The translations under genes were made by a program, and so were the position numbers. The notes beneath the pieces are model-generated. The model searched no databases. It was not told the origin of the DNA and saw only the letters and a list, made by a program, of their open reading frames with translations. Shown here piece after piece: positions 11,772-23,728 of a DNA stretch of 64,000 bases. How positions within the stretch are numbered: position 1 is the stretch's first letter; each line of letters starts with the position of its first letter. Origin of the DNA: Lamellibrachia columna (taxonomy: Eukaryota > Annelida > Polychaeta > Sabellida > Siboglinidae); contig OY759262.1 of NCBI GenBank assembly GCA_963662155.1, forward strand, positions 56,687,490-56,751,489, given 5' to 3'.

Positions 11772-14700
11772 CCCGAGGTAAATTTCGCCGCGGAATATCC
11801 TCGGTGGCACGGCGTTCTCGTCCATTGACATGTGCCGCATCCGTCGCTTGGCCATCCGGTTGCTCGCAATGTCAACGACCTGGTACGGAATCTGCTTGCT
11901 CTCCAGCGCATCGAGGACCCGTCGCTGTCGTACCTTCAGCTGCAAAAACCAAGCGGGTGTTCGGTGGTTCAGTGCGCAATGGGTCCACAGGCTTGACGTC
12001 GTGTGTTGTGTGAATGTGAAAGGGAATGTACGACGATTGTCATTGGCTAACTCGTAGGGACCTATAAGTTATCTTTCGTATAACTAATATGCTTCAGTTA
12101 TCTTAATGTATCGACCTCAAATTGCATATAAATTTACAATATTATATTTCATGTTTTAATAGTTATTATTGTACATATTTAGCGTTAGAAATTGCATAAA
12201 CCAGAATAAAAAAATCAGGAATAAAAAAAGAACAGGTCCATTTTAATAATATCTATGCAAAACTGATCAGCCAGATATGGACGTCTCCTCACGATCATTA
12301 ATACAGCATGGAGATGCTTGTCTCACATGGTGACTCACACACTTAAATGTCTGATAAAAACGATAGTGGATAGTAGTATTGATATAATAGTATGCGTCAC
12401 TACTCCATTTAGAACATCGACTCTGACGTCATAACACCAAACTAAATTATGTCGCCATTAACCAGATCACACTGTGGTGCCATCTCGCAAAATTACCACA
12501 ATTATTGTGGTCAGTTACTTTTCTGTTTCTATACAAACACGTATGCTTTTTCATGTGAACGAACTATAATTGCAAAGTGCATCGAGAAACGCTATATAGA
12601 AGTGTGTGAAGACAATAACGTTTTCCTCCAGCATAGTACATAATTACTCCGCTAGGAAAAGGGTGTTACTTCGTTCCTAGGTCTTCACATTTCTGGTCCG
12701 GAATGTCACACTGTGTCCAGGTATTTTCCCGAATATTATCCCCGTGTTGTCCCGACAATTGTGCTGGTGTTGCAGATATTATCCGCTCTTATTTCTCTTG
12801 AGAAAGGATGACATCCAATCTACGTTTGCTCTCTCGTTGTCAGGTTATGTTTTTAGGACCTTTCGTGTGTGTGTGTGTGTGTGTGTGTGCGTGTGCGTGT
12901 GCGTGTGCGTGTGCGTGTGCGTGTGCGTGTGCGTGTGCGTGTGCGTGTGCGTGTGCGTGTGCGTGTGCGTGTGCGTGTGCGTGGCGTGTGCGTGTGTGTG
13001 TGTGTTTACTAGCGAGTTATTTAGTTTTATGTTGTTACTGTCTGTCGGTGCCGTGGACTCGATGGTTGTCCGGCAGCAGACACGGGGGGGGTCTTAGGGG
13101 TCTCAAGACTCCCCTAGGCCATGTAGGGGAGGGTCTTAGACATCCCTGAGTCCGTGACAAATATTAAAGGACAACGTGTGTAGGCCTACATCGGAACTAG
13201 TGTCAATGTAAAGACTGAAGTATTAGCAGCCGGCTAATATTAACCCTTCTGTAAGTAGAACAACACCTGTGTCGCCCCACCCCCCCCCCCGGTTCGTAAA
13301 GTAGATCGACACTTGACTACGGCGAGCGGCCTCGACGGGGACTACGTCACGGCAGCATGGGGGCCACCCTGGATATCGAATCTAGTTGTCGCATGTCGGA
13401 AATCTGGTAAAGTACGACTGTGTGTTGACCTGAAATCAGTCAACAAGGCCATAATTCCAGATAAATATCCTTTGCCGACGATTGAGGAACTGTCTGTCGA
13501 GTTCCACCACTCCACAGTCTTCTCTTCACCAAGCTCATATCTGCTGTACTCAGCGGAATAGATGGTTGCATCAACCTCCTAGACGACATTGTCATACACG
13601 GGCGGACGAAGAACCAGCGCGATAAACGACTACAGCTAGTGCTCGACCGACTGGCTGAGTATCACATCACGCTGAACCAGGACAAGTGTCAGTTTGCCAG
13701 GACGGCAATTGATTTTCTGGGTTACCACGTGTCATTCCCGGGTGTAATCAAATGTGAAGACTATTGAGTAGCTTTCACGACCGACCAGTGCGAAAGAAGT
13801 TGCATGCGTCGTTTTTGGGCACAACGAATTTCCATCTGAAATTCGTCCGCCACTACGCGGACACTGCCGAGACACTGAGACAATTACTCCGCAAAGATGT
13901 CCCGTGGGAATGGACAGATGAGCAAGATCAAGCGTTCCGTACACCTAAACACAAAATCACATCTGCTCCAATTTTTGCACACTTCAACCCAGGCGCTCAA
14001 ACGATCTTAACGACAGATGCATCAGGAAATGGCAAAGAACGTCCAGTCGCATATGCTTCGAAGACGCTGTCAGCAACGGAAAGGAAGTACTCGACAGGCG
14101 AACGTGAAGCTTTGGCGTGTATCTTTGCATGCGAGCATTGGCTTGTGTTTCTCTTCGGTAGAAAGTTCACGTTAAGGACTAAGCACCAGGCACTCATCTA
14201 CCGATGGCCTGATCGCCTTCATCACTATGACTTTGACATTCAGTACACTGCAGGTTCGAAGAACCATATATTCTAAGCAGACTGGTCAAATATGAACCAT
14301 GTAAGTCGATGACAGATGATTGTGCAATGGAAGTCGAGTTGGACAACCTCGTTACATCACTCGAGTTGAAGGCTGCTTCTTCCAATGTCACATTCACGCA
14401 AGTCCGTTACTTCATCCAGAATGATTGACCCCGACCCCCACCTGCTGGCTTGGAAACTTACTTCCGGCTACCAGACGAACTTTCTGTGTTCGATGACGTA
14501 TGTGTGTCGAGTGGCATTCGTGCTGTCATCCATACCGCACATCAACAGAAGGTACTGCACATGGCACACGAGGTTAACCCGGGGATCGTACGAACTAAGC
14601 AGCGATGTCGCAATACCGTATGGTGGCCTGCAATTGATTGCCACATCGAAATTATCCTCAGACTGTGAGGGATGCGCAGTGTGTGAAAAATCGATGAAGC

Positions 14701-17700
14701 CATCACAACCACCACTTCAACCCATACCTTATAGCCTGAGAAACTATGGCAACATATTCACTTCGACATTTTCGGCGAAGTGCAGGCTGCACCCCGCAGT
14801 CAAAGATCACTTGTACACTCGAAGTGGCCAGAGACAGCTGCAACCAGTACGGTGGCGTTTTCCGCCATCATTCAGATACTGAAAGAAATGTTTTCTCGAT
14901 GGGGAATACCCTTCTGCAAAGCGACAACGGACCACATTTCGTGTCATACGAATGTGAAATGTTACTGCAGAAACTCGGCATGGAATACCGTCGCAGCGCT
15001 TTGTAAAAACCCTCAGTGCAACGGGGGAGTGGAGAGGCTGAATCGTGTCATCAAAGAGAGTCTTGGTGCGCAACTCAAGGACGATACGATCTATTGTTCA
15101 AATATGATAACATAATGCAGAGGCCCGCGTGGAATGTTTCATTTGTGAAGACTACCTAGTATAAATTGATTATAAACGGATTATAAACAAATACAAAACT
15201 TTGTGGGAAGAGGTGACTTTTTCATGAGAGATGGACTTCATCTGACAGGGAAGGGCGCTGCAGTTCTTGCGTGTGAGTTTGTCAGAGTTGTCGACGAGGG
15301 CACAGGTACCATAGATTATTTAAACGAGATGCGCAGGGGGAACTGACAGAGAAAACTCAAAGGAGTACTACTACAAATACACATCCAAAGAAATGTTCAC
15401 CAATAATTTCAGACAATGAACTTAAATGTGTATGCTTAAATGCCAGGAGCATAGTAAATAAAAAAGTGAGTTAGACATTATGGTAGCAGATATTGATCCT
15501 CATGTAATAGGCATCACAGAATCATGGGCAAATGAAGATATAGTAGATGCTGAGTTAGCACTGACAGGCTATGTAATGTTTAGGAAGGATAGACGAGAAA
15601 GAAGGGGAGGTGGAGTAATTTTGTATATTAAAGAATCTATCCAAGCATATGAAATTACACTGAAAAGTGAAGCAGATAGTGTGGAAGCAATTTGGTGTAA
15701 CATAGTTACCAGGAACTCAACATTAACAATAGGAGTAGTTTATCGAAGTCCTAACATAGGACAAGAGGAAGATGTAAAATTACAAAAGGCGATAAGGGAG
15801 GTGAGCAAGGGAGAATGTGTTATAATGGGTGGTTTTAACCATGGCCATATACAATGGGAATCATTAGAGAGTGCTGGAGGTGACGACCATCAGTTTCTAC
15901 TTCTAACACAGGATTGTTTCCTTACTCAACATGTCTTGGAACCAACCAGAGGTGGGAATGTGTTAGATTTAATGTTGTCTTCTCAAAATGAATTAGTTGA
16001 CAATGTTAAAGTACACGAACCTTTGGGTTCAAGTGACCATAACCAAATCCATTTTAATATAAAAGTAAAAACAGGGAATACATATAAAAAACAATGGAGG
16101 AGGAACTTCAACAAAGGCAAATATAAAGTGATGAGAACATATCTAGCAAATATAGATTGGAATAACTTGCTGAAGAACAAGACAGCAACAGAATGCTGGA
16201 CTTGTTTAAAATATGAGATTGAGGGCATTATTGAGACATTTATTCCATTAAGAAAACAAGGGATAAGATCCAGGAAAAAACACCTGTCAAAAGAAGCTAT
16301 TAGAAAAATTGCTCACAAACAGATGCTGTGGAAGGTCTATAAACACACTGGAAATGTAGAAGACTACACAAACTATAAAGAGGCACTTAACCTAGCTACA
16401 ACTGAAATTAGAAAATCTAAAAGAACCTTTGAACAAAAATTGGCAGGTAATATAAAAAATGACAGCAAGAGTTTCTATGTTTATGTAAGGAGTAAACAGA
16501 AAGTTCGAGATAAGGTCGGACCACTGGAAAACAACAGTGAAAATGAGTGAATGAGTATTGTAGCTCAGTTTTTACCACAGAAGATATCAGCTCACTTCCA
16601 GTTCCACTGACTAAATTTGAGGGCAATAAATCAGAACATTTAGGGCAGTTATTTGTAACTCCTGAAATGATAGCAAAGAAAATTAAGAAGATGAAAGATA
16701 ATAAATCACCTGGAGTTGATGGGATACCACCAAAACTGCTAAAGGAAATTGTTGATCAAATTAGTACACCACTTGCAAACTTATTTAACTTGTCACTAGA
16801 AGAAGGAATAGTTCCTTCAGAATGGAAAGAAGCAAACATTACGCCGCTATTTAAGAAGGGATCGAGGAAGAAGCCAGAAAATTACAGACCAGTGAGTTTA
16901 ACATCAGTTGTATGTAAATTACTCGAAACATTAATTAGAGACCACATGGTGGAATTCCTCATAAAACATAAATTAATAAATACATCTCAACATGGATTCC
17001 TAAAAGCAAGGTCATGTCTAACCAATCTCTTATGTTTTTTAGAAGAAATTACAAAGTGGGTAGATGACGGGTCAACAGTGGATGTTGTCTACTTAGATTT
17101 TCAGAAAGCTTTCGATAAAGTGCCACATCAAAGATTGTTACTTAAACTAAAAGCCCATGGTATAGGCAATGATGTAATCAACTGGATAGAAAAGTGGCTT
17201 ACACACAGAAGACAGAGAGTAATAGTAGATGGTAAGATTTCAAACTGGAAATCTGTTTTGAGTGGGGTACCACAGGAATCAGTGTTAGGCCCTATACTGT
17301 TTTTAATATATATAAATGATTTGGAGGATGACATATCTAGCAAAGTACTCAAATTTGCAGATGACACAAAAGTATTCAGAAAGGTTACTAATGATACAGA
17401 TAAACAAAGCTTACAGGATGATCTAGAAAAATTAGTTAAATGGTCAGAAAAATGGCAAATGTTATTCAATTTTGGGAAGTACACATAGGACATGGAAATA
17501 TGGACGAGGAATATAAAATGGGGGATGCTGTACTAGGTAGAACCACACAAGAAAAGGATTTAGGAGTAACATTTAATGCTGACATGAAAGTTTCAGAGCA
17601 ATGTGGGATTGCTGCTTCGAAAGGAAATCAAATTCTAGGGCTAATTAGGAGAACTATCACGTATAAGGAGAAACATCTAATTGTACCCCTGTACAAAGCA

Positions 17701-19470
17701 ATAGTTAGACCACATTTGGAATATTATATTCAAGCATGGAGGCCATATCGTAAAAAAGACATAGATAAGCTAGAAAGAATACAACGAAGAGCAACTAAGA
17801 TGATTCCAGAATTAAGAGACCTTAGTTACGAAAGTCGCTTATTACAATGTGGTTTGACAACACTAGAGACCAGGAGACTAAGAGGAGACCAAATAGAAGT
17901 GTTTAAAATAGTGAACGGTTATGAGGATGTTGATAGGAATATGTTCTTCAAACTTAAAGAAGGCAGTAGAACCAGAGGACACAAAGCAGCATTAGTTAAG
18001 GAGCAGTGTAGGTTGGACATGAGAAAGTACTCTTTCTCACAGAGGGTGATAAATGAATGGAACAAACTGCCAAATGATTGTGTTAATGCTAGTAGTGTGA
18101 ATATGTTTAAAAATAGAATTGACAGATATCTGATAAGGGCGGGCTACACATAGATGAGAAAATTGTTGGACTCTCGATAAGCCAATGGCTTCCTTGTCCA
18201 CTTGCCATCTGGAACTTGTTGTTCGAGATGGCAGTCTTGTTAAATCTTGTTAAATATATTCCCAAGTCCATCTATTACCCGCCAGACATTGACGGCAAGA
18301 CGCCGTTGTGCAACATGACAACGTTCCTTCTTCCTATTACATAACAGCAACTATGCCGTCAAAACTAAGGGGAAATGTCAATAGCTTGGACGATTCTGTT
18401 AAAATTATACAGTCGAAAAAAATTGCATGTCATATAGTTTTGATTGTGAATCAAAAACAGCAGTGGGTCTTTCTCAACAACTGTTTCCGTGTCAACTGTA
18501 GCAAGTGAATGCTTTACGCTATTAAGTGTCATATTATTATGAATTCCATTTTTACCAAGAACGGTTGGTTACATTCGCGTAGCGATATTAAAATCCATTA
18601 TCACGCCATTGTCTTAACGAGCTCCCGATCTTTTTGTCTGCTGTGGATCTTTATATTGACAGCAAATTTAAAAAAAGATTTACTTAATTTATGCATGCCA
18701 TTAATGTATACTATAAATACCAATCGTCCTAATACTGGGTATATCTGATACAACCTCGAGACATTTATTATTTCCTATTACTAACAACATTTTGTTTCCT
18801 GTCTAGTAGAAATGCGAGTATCCAATAAATTAATTCCTTTCTGATGCGTTAGCCTAAAAGTTACACATAGTTTCTTATGTGGAACTTCGAGAAAAGTCCA
18901 CGTAAATAACGTCCTTATAACTGCCGTTTTGTCTCACTTTGCTAAACGACATTACCGGTATACAGCACGGGCCACGGTGCGATCTCAACGTGTGGGCGCC
19001 ACTAGATCAGTGGTGTACCCGCACACCTCGCGGCGCGCACGAAGGCATCTCGCCGCTATCAGATATCACCGCCGCCAAAATAGGAAAATGCCAGCCGCAG
19101 GAATCTTCCCAGTCGTCGATTTCGAAAATCACGCAATCGCGCGTTCGATGACATGAACGGATGCACGTACAAGTCCCACACACGTGTATGCGTGTACACA
19201 GTACGTTTGTCGGACGAAGCATGCTACATATAAACTACGCTATATGATCGTCTGCGCGTTACCCACCTCTGTATCGAGCGACACGGACGATATGTAAACA
19301 TAGATCGTGTTCAGGCCTAGCTTTGTCAACACATCCTCCTTTCCACTCCCACTATCATCAACCTTTTCCTCCTCCGCATCAACGCCGCCACCGTCTTCAT
19401 CAGCCGTGACAGTCGCGTGTGTCACTGTTGTCGTCTCGTCGTCTGATGCTGCATTTTTAGTATCGGCCAT
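11772..19470 (-). CDS. SH3BGR/SH3BGRL3-like (thioredoxin-fold) gene, exons 1 and 2
   Basis: Exon 1 is 19470-19267 (68 codons) and exon 2 is 11939-11772 (56 codons), joined in phase 0. The donor is GAG|GTGGGT and the acceptor GCAG|CTG, and exon 2 ends at donor GGG|GTACGT. Across the junction the product reads IYVYISSVSLDTE, then LKVRQRRVLDALESKQI, then PYQVVDIA and PPRIFRGEIYLG. This is the usual SH3BGR-family order (beta strand, helix, VDI, PPQIFNG-like loop with the cis-Pro). The closest family member from memory is SH3BGRL3. About 54 acidic, Thr-rich residues precede the domain, an unusual extension since these proteins normally start at the first strand. The last exon (the GDY...F region) was not found. 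The 7.3-kb intron holds two retrotransposons. Confidence 0.65.
12619..13010 (+). repeat. Dispersed repeat, copy 2, with (GTGTGC)n tail
   Basis: Second copy of the 9700-9955 repeat followed by a longer GT/GTGTGC tract up to about 13005. A microsatellite at the same end of both copies suggests the tract belongs to the element's 3' end. Confidence 0.6.
13313..15115 (+). mobile_element. Ty3/gypsy retrotransposon pol remnant
   Basis: Broken frames run in pol order. RT appears as SNLVVACRKSGKVRLCVDLK with DKYPLPT near 13390-13500. The RT palm follows (LLDDIVIHGR near 13580, FLGYHVSFPGV near 13720), then RNase H (TTDASG, RPVAYASKTLS near 14010-14070), then an integrase zinc-binding and core region (HTAHQQ, GIVRTKQRC, WWPAIDCHIE near 14540-14660). 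There are several frameshifts and stops, and the RT segment around the YxDD motif is partly deleted. No LTRs, gag or primer-binding site are visible. Confidence 0.75.
15195..18262 (+). mobile_element. CR1-like LINE copy A, near full ORF2
   Basis: The ORF1 tail (15200-15345) contains RDGLHLTGKG, the DxxH block of the SGNH-esterase domain known from CR1 ORF1. ORF2 runs 15480-18153 in three frames, with breaks near 16548 and 17478. The second break matches a 10-bp deletion relative to copy B. The endonuclease shows ITESW, VVYRSPN and SSDHN, but the GDFN motif reads GGFN. RT shows YRPVSLTSV, FQKAFDKVPH, GVPQESVLGPILF and FADD. The C-terminal part reads [16 protein letters not shown]. The 3' UTR has a stem-loop and ends in tandem TCTTGTTAAA. 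It sits in the SH3BGR-like intron, antisense to that gene, and cannot make active protein as it stands. Confidence 0.85.
18263..19200. other. No recognised gene
   Basis: AT-rich intergenic sequence up to about 18900, then CpG-richer sequence toward the first exon of the SH3BGR-like gene. Short frames here show no family resemblance. Confidence 0.4.
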
Positions 19471-20419
19471 TTTTGCGCGGCGCTGAGCTCACGAACGCTT
19501 CGTATTCCTAATGCACATCAGTTGTGTGAGCTGTCCTTGGAGGACCGGCTTCCAGGCCGGTCGCTAGGCGATGATCCACGGCCCTGGCTGACGTGATTCG
19601 AGGCACGATAGCCATCAGTTGGCTCACGCTGCGTGGGCACAGAGTACGCTACCGTAACATTTACACCTACGCGAAGTTTAGGAAACCCCAGAAACATTCA
19701 AGACGTTACCTTCTTTATGAAAGCGTTGATATAAATTCGCAGAAGTGCCATAGAGCACTGCGTGAATATGGCGCTATGCAATTACTGCATTTTATCACAG
19801 TAATTATTATGAAAGATAATTATAGGAGTGTTGGAAGATGCACATGTGTTGGAATAAAATAGTAATAGTAAGACTAGTTCAGCATTTACTTCGAGCAACT
19901 AGATTATCAAGTCTGTCTAAGTCAGCATCTAGATGAGAGTAACAATCTGACCATGGGAAATCCACTCAACTGATACATCTGAATCAGACTTCTAATTTCT
20001 CTCTAGTTGTTTGGTAGTTTTGCCTGTCGTTATCTCGGCCGTGTGTGTTCTTTTCAGTCACCAAACAGGGCAATTTTAAGCTGTCACTGACCTGTCGGTA
20101 ATGAGCCTCGAGCGAATCTCGAGAATCAAAAATGTTTTATTTGTGGAGCGTCGCCCACGCAAGTTTTTGTCTCCGCTTGAGTCAACAAGCTGAACATGTG
20201 CACGACCCCGTCTCGTCGTCTCCTTGTGCGGCGCGACGCGGGACTGGCAGTGTACGGGGTCGCGACGACCTCCAATTGTCGAAAACCCGTCTCCGCCCCG
20301 TCAATGACCAGTCTGTAAAGTGCGCAGCCCGCTTAAATGTGCGGCGCTTCACGACGGGTTTACGGTCGACGTGGACGAGATTTTTGTCGTGGATCTTCGT
20401 ATAAGTCGAACATGTTCGT

Positions 20420-20614
20420 TTTCTACGATGTTTTGTCGGCGATAGTTTTTTATATAATTGTCGTACAATGTGCCAAACTCTACGACGTTTTCTACGACGA
20501 TTTGTAGGCGATAGTTTTATACAATTGTCGTACAATGTGCCACACTCTACGACGTTTTCTACGACGATTTGTAGGCGATAGTTTTATACAATTGTCGTAC
20601 AATGTGCCACACTC
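20420..20614. repeat. 68-bp tandem repeat, about 2.9 copies
   Basis: Unit of the form CTACGACGTTTTCTACGACG followed by ATTTGTAGGCGATAG and GTCGTACAATGTGCC. Units 2 and 3 are almost identical and the first is more diverged. Confidence 0.8.
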
Positions 20615-20639
20615 TCCGAATCCGATTCGTTAGCCAATT

Positions 20640-21450
20640 ATATATTCAGTCGTGTAACTTTGTTCCACAATCTGAAGGCATTTGGGAAGAATAAATATTA
20701 ACAATGTTAGTCGATCTGTGATGTGACGTGGTGGAAGCCTGTTACTGTTGGTGGGCGTTGTTTGTCTGCTGAAGGCTTTAACCATTAGGTGTCCCTAACA
20801 CATTGCAGCATCGCAGATAGTTGCCTTTCACAATGCGGGAGTGTCGTGTCTTGTGTTTGTGTTGTGTAGAATAGAACACTCATGAGGAGTCAAAAGGTCA
20901 GGGTCAGTGTGCATGGAATAATTGCTGCTTCGGCGTGTTGGCTTGGAACTGAGTGGGTTAGAGCTTGCTTAAATTGTTTGGGTTCTGTGGTGTTGGTTAC
21001 TGTTTCTGGTTGCGAGTTCCAATATTTCATTATCCTAGGAAAGTAGGAGAAGTGTTAACAGTTCTTGCTGGTTTAGATGACTTTACTGTCGAGATGCCGT
21101 GATTGACACTGCGGACGCTGGATAAGCTTTCCGACTGGTAAGGATAAATTACCATTGATGGCTTTGTGGAAGATGTTGAGACGTGTGTTTGCTCTTCTTA
21201 TGGTTGGTTGTTCGCAGTGTAAATTCCTTGTCATTTCGCGCACACACCCGTTTCTCTGGATGTGCAATCATTGTAACAAAAGCGTGCCGCCCTTATCTTC
21301 ACCATCTCTATTTTGTTAACGAGGACTTGGGTGTCTAGTAGTAGGAATATATGGATCTCATACGGATGAAGAGTATTCCAAACGCGTACGAACAAGGGTT
21401 GTGCAGACAGTTGTTTTTATGTTTAGAAGGCATGAGTACAGGTTGTGTTT
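20640..21450 (-). mobile_element. Degenerate LINE 3' fragment
   Basis: The minus strand encodes LINE C-terminal hallmarks in broken frames: KIEMVKIRAARFCYND (near 21310), ending toward FFPNAFRLWNKV (near 20670). It is interrupted by non-coding sequence at about 20700-21060. The ending resembles that of the LINE at 42.1 kb (FFPSAIRLWNK). Confidence 0.5.
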
Positions 21451-22140
21451 AACGATTGCAAGAGTACTGTTTACTGAGGCTGTAATCTGATGGATGTGTG
21501 TATTACATGTGAGGTCTTTGATGATGTAAAATCTTACTAGCCGTAGGTACGAATGGTTGTTAGTTCCTCCTATTGACTGTCGTTGGATATTTTGGCTTCA
21601 AATCCAACCTAATTAATATAATATGCCGTTTTCACAAAGATCTGAAGAAACATTTTGTTCATGAAATCAATATACAAATTCACTAACAGCTACTTCATCC
21701 ATCAATTTAAACACATTATTATAAAAGTTGTTTTGAGTGAAACACTTACGAATATTGAACGTCAGAACAATGTTGCGCGAGACGAGGAAACCGGTTAAAT
21801 TCAAAATACATCTATAGCAAGCCGTACTGATAATAACGAAATAAATGCATAAACGTCAATCGGCCGTTTGTTGAATATGTCATAACTTTCCAATTATTTC
21901 AACTTTTACAACAAGTCAGACTTGTCATAGCTCTTTCACATGCTTTATAAAACACATACACAAATATTTGTGGTGAATATATAACGTTAAACGTTAATTT
22001 AGAAAAACAATTTCGAACATTTAGCGCATTTTAATTATTCCTACTTTTATGGCCAGTTTGGCTTGCCATACATCTTCCACAACAGGGCAATTATTACCAC
22101 GTGGCCAAGAACGAGACACCAGCAGCACCAGCAGACGCTC

Positions 22141-22384
<244 letters not shown>

Positions 22385-22454
22385 CATTCGAGGACAAATA
22401 GCACGACGGGTAGCGTCTTTGCGAATATGTATACAAAATATACGCAGAAATTTT

Positions 22455-23502
22455 CGGTATACAAAATCTACGCAGAACGTTTAAGCCACGCCCCATTTGC
22501 TGATAATTGGTCCCTCTAAAAATAAAACTGTAATGCGCGTGTATGTACGTTTGTTTTTCGTCGGCTGCCATTTGCGCTGCTGAATGTTGAGTTTAGATGA
22601 TCTTGTAAATATTAATAAAATTGTCGTTGATGTAGGCCCAGACCGTAATTATGAAATGGAGCAGTTTTGACAGTAAGTGGTATAATGTAGGCACCGCCTC
22701 TATAGCGCTAATTTTTTTTATTTATGACTTATTATATGAGATATGTGCATCGTGCATTTGGTACGTGCCTTCAGCCTAAATTGTGTTTAAAAATATATGA
22801 CGTTTTAATACTTCTGTATCGTTAGCGGTGGTAAATATGCCATGCATAGGCAAATTCGCCGAAAAGTTGCGCAAGGGATTGATATTCTAAAGAAATAACA
22901 CTTAATGTTTTTTTTTGCTGGAAACATTAATATGTCCATGTCACCAACTAATCCTAAAGGTTTACCTGTTTTAATGACAGTTATACTGTGATTTGTTTCT
23001 GTGCACGGACAAACCACTTCTTCCATGACCATGTTCTGTTCTCTAGTCGCCAGCTAGGCTACCCTCTGATAATATTCCAAATAACTACTAGGACAATATT
23101 TTAATGCGATTGCGTGAACTAGGACATACATAGTGATACAGCATAACAACCTGATGTCTGAGTAAATTTTTATTTTTGTACGCGATAGCTGAAAATATGC
23201 GTTCTGTGCTACATAAATTAATTCATCATCAAAGCTTTATAAATTTTAGTTAGTACAACGAAGTGTGTCCATGGAGCGTTTAACTAATGTTCAGATTTCA
23301 TCCAACTATTGGCATTGCTATTATATATTTTACTATAATTAATTAACTATGTTTTTTTTAATTACTATAGTTCGATACGCTACAAATGCACTACACGCAG
23401 AAAGGCGAGTGAAACATGCGTCAGTCGCTCCTGGCCCTGGTAACCAATCACGAACGAGCAGGGCGTGGCTTTAAAGCTCTGTGTAGATTTTGTATACTGA
23501 AT
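22455..23502. mobile_element. Candidate non-autonomous DNA element with about 55-bp inverted ends
   Basis: The left arm 22455-22512 (GTATACAAAATCTACGCAGA, then TTTAAGCCACGCCCC) matches the reverse complement of 23444-23502 (AGGGCGTGGCTTTAAAGC, then GTAGATTTTGTATAC). No clear target duplication and no internal coding sequence were found. Confidence 0.4.
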
Positions 23503-23728
23503 CACAAAGACACCGACTGGTACTAATACGGACGTGCTGCCACCTTGCGATTACCATAACATTGTTATCTCATTTGCGAGTTTTTTAACATCATCCAGGA
23601 TACATGTTTCGGGTTTTCTATCTACATGTTATGTGTTAAGTGAATCGATAAGTTATATCAACAGTTACCTTTATATCCCACCATATTTCAGGAATGTCGT
23701 GTGTGCGTAGTTCTAGAAGACCTGGCAG

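Noticed and set aside
19500..19575. tRNA-like stem near GACCGGCTTCCAGGCCGGTC
   Set aside because: Only one strong hairpin. No A and B boxes or cloverleaf could be formed.
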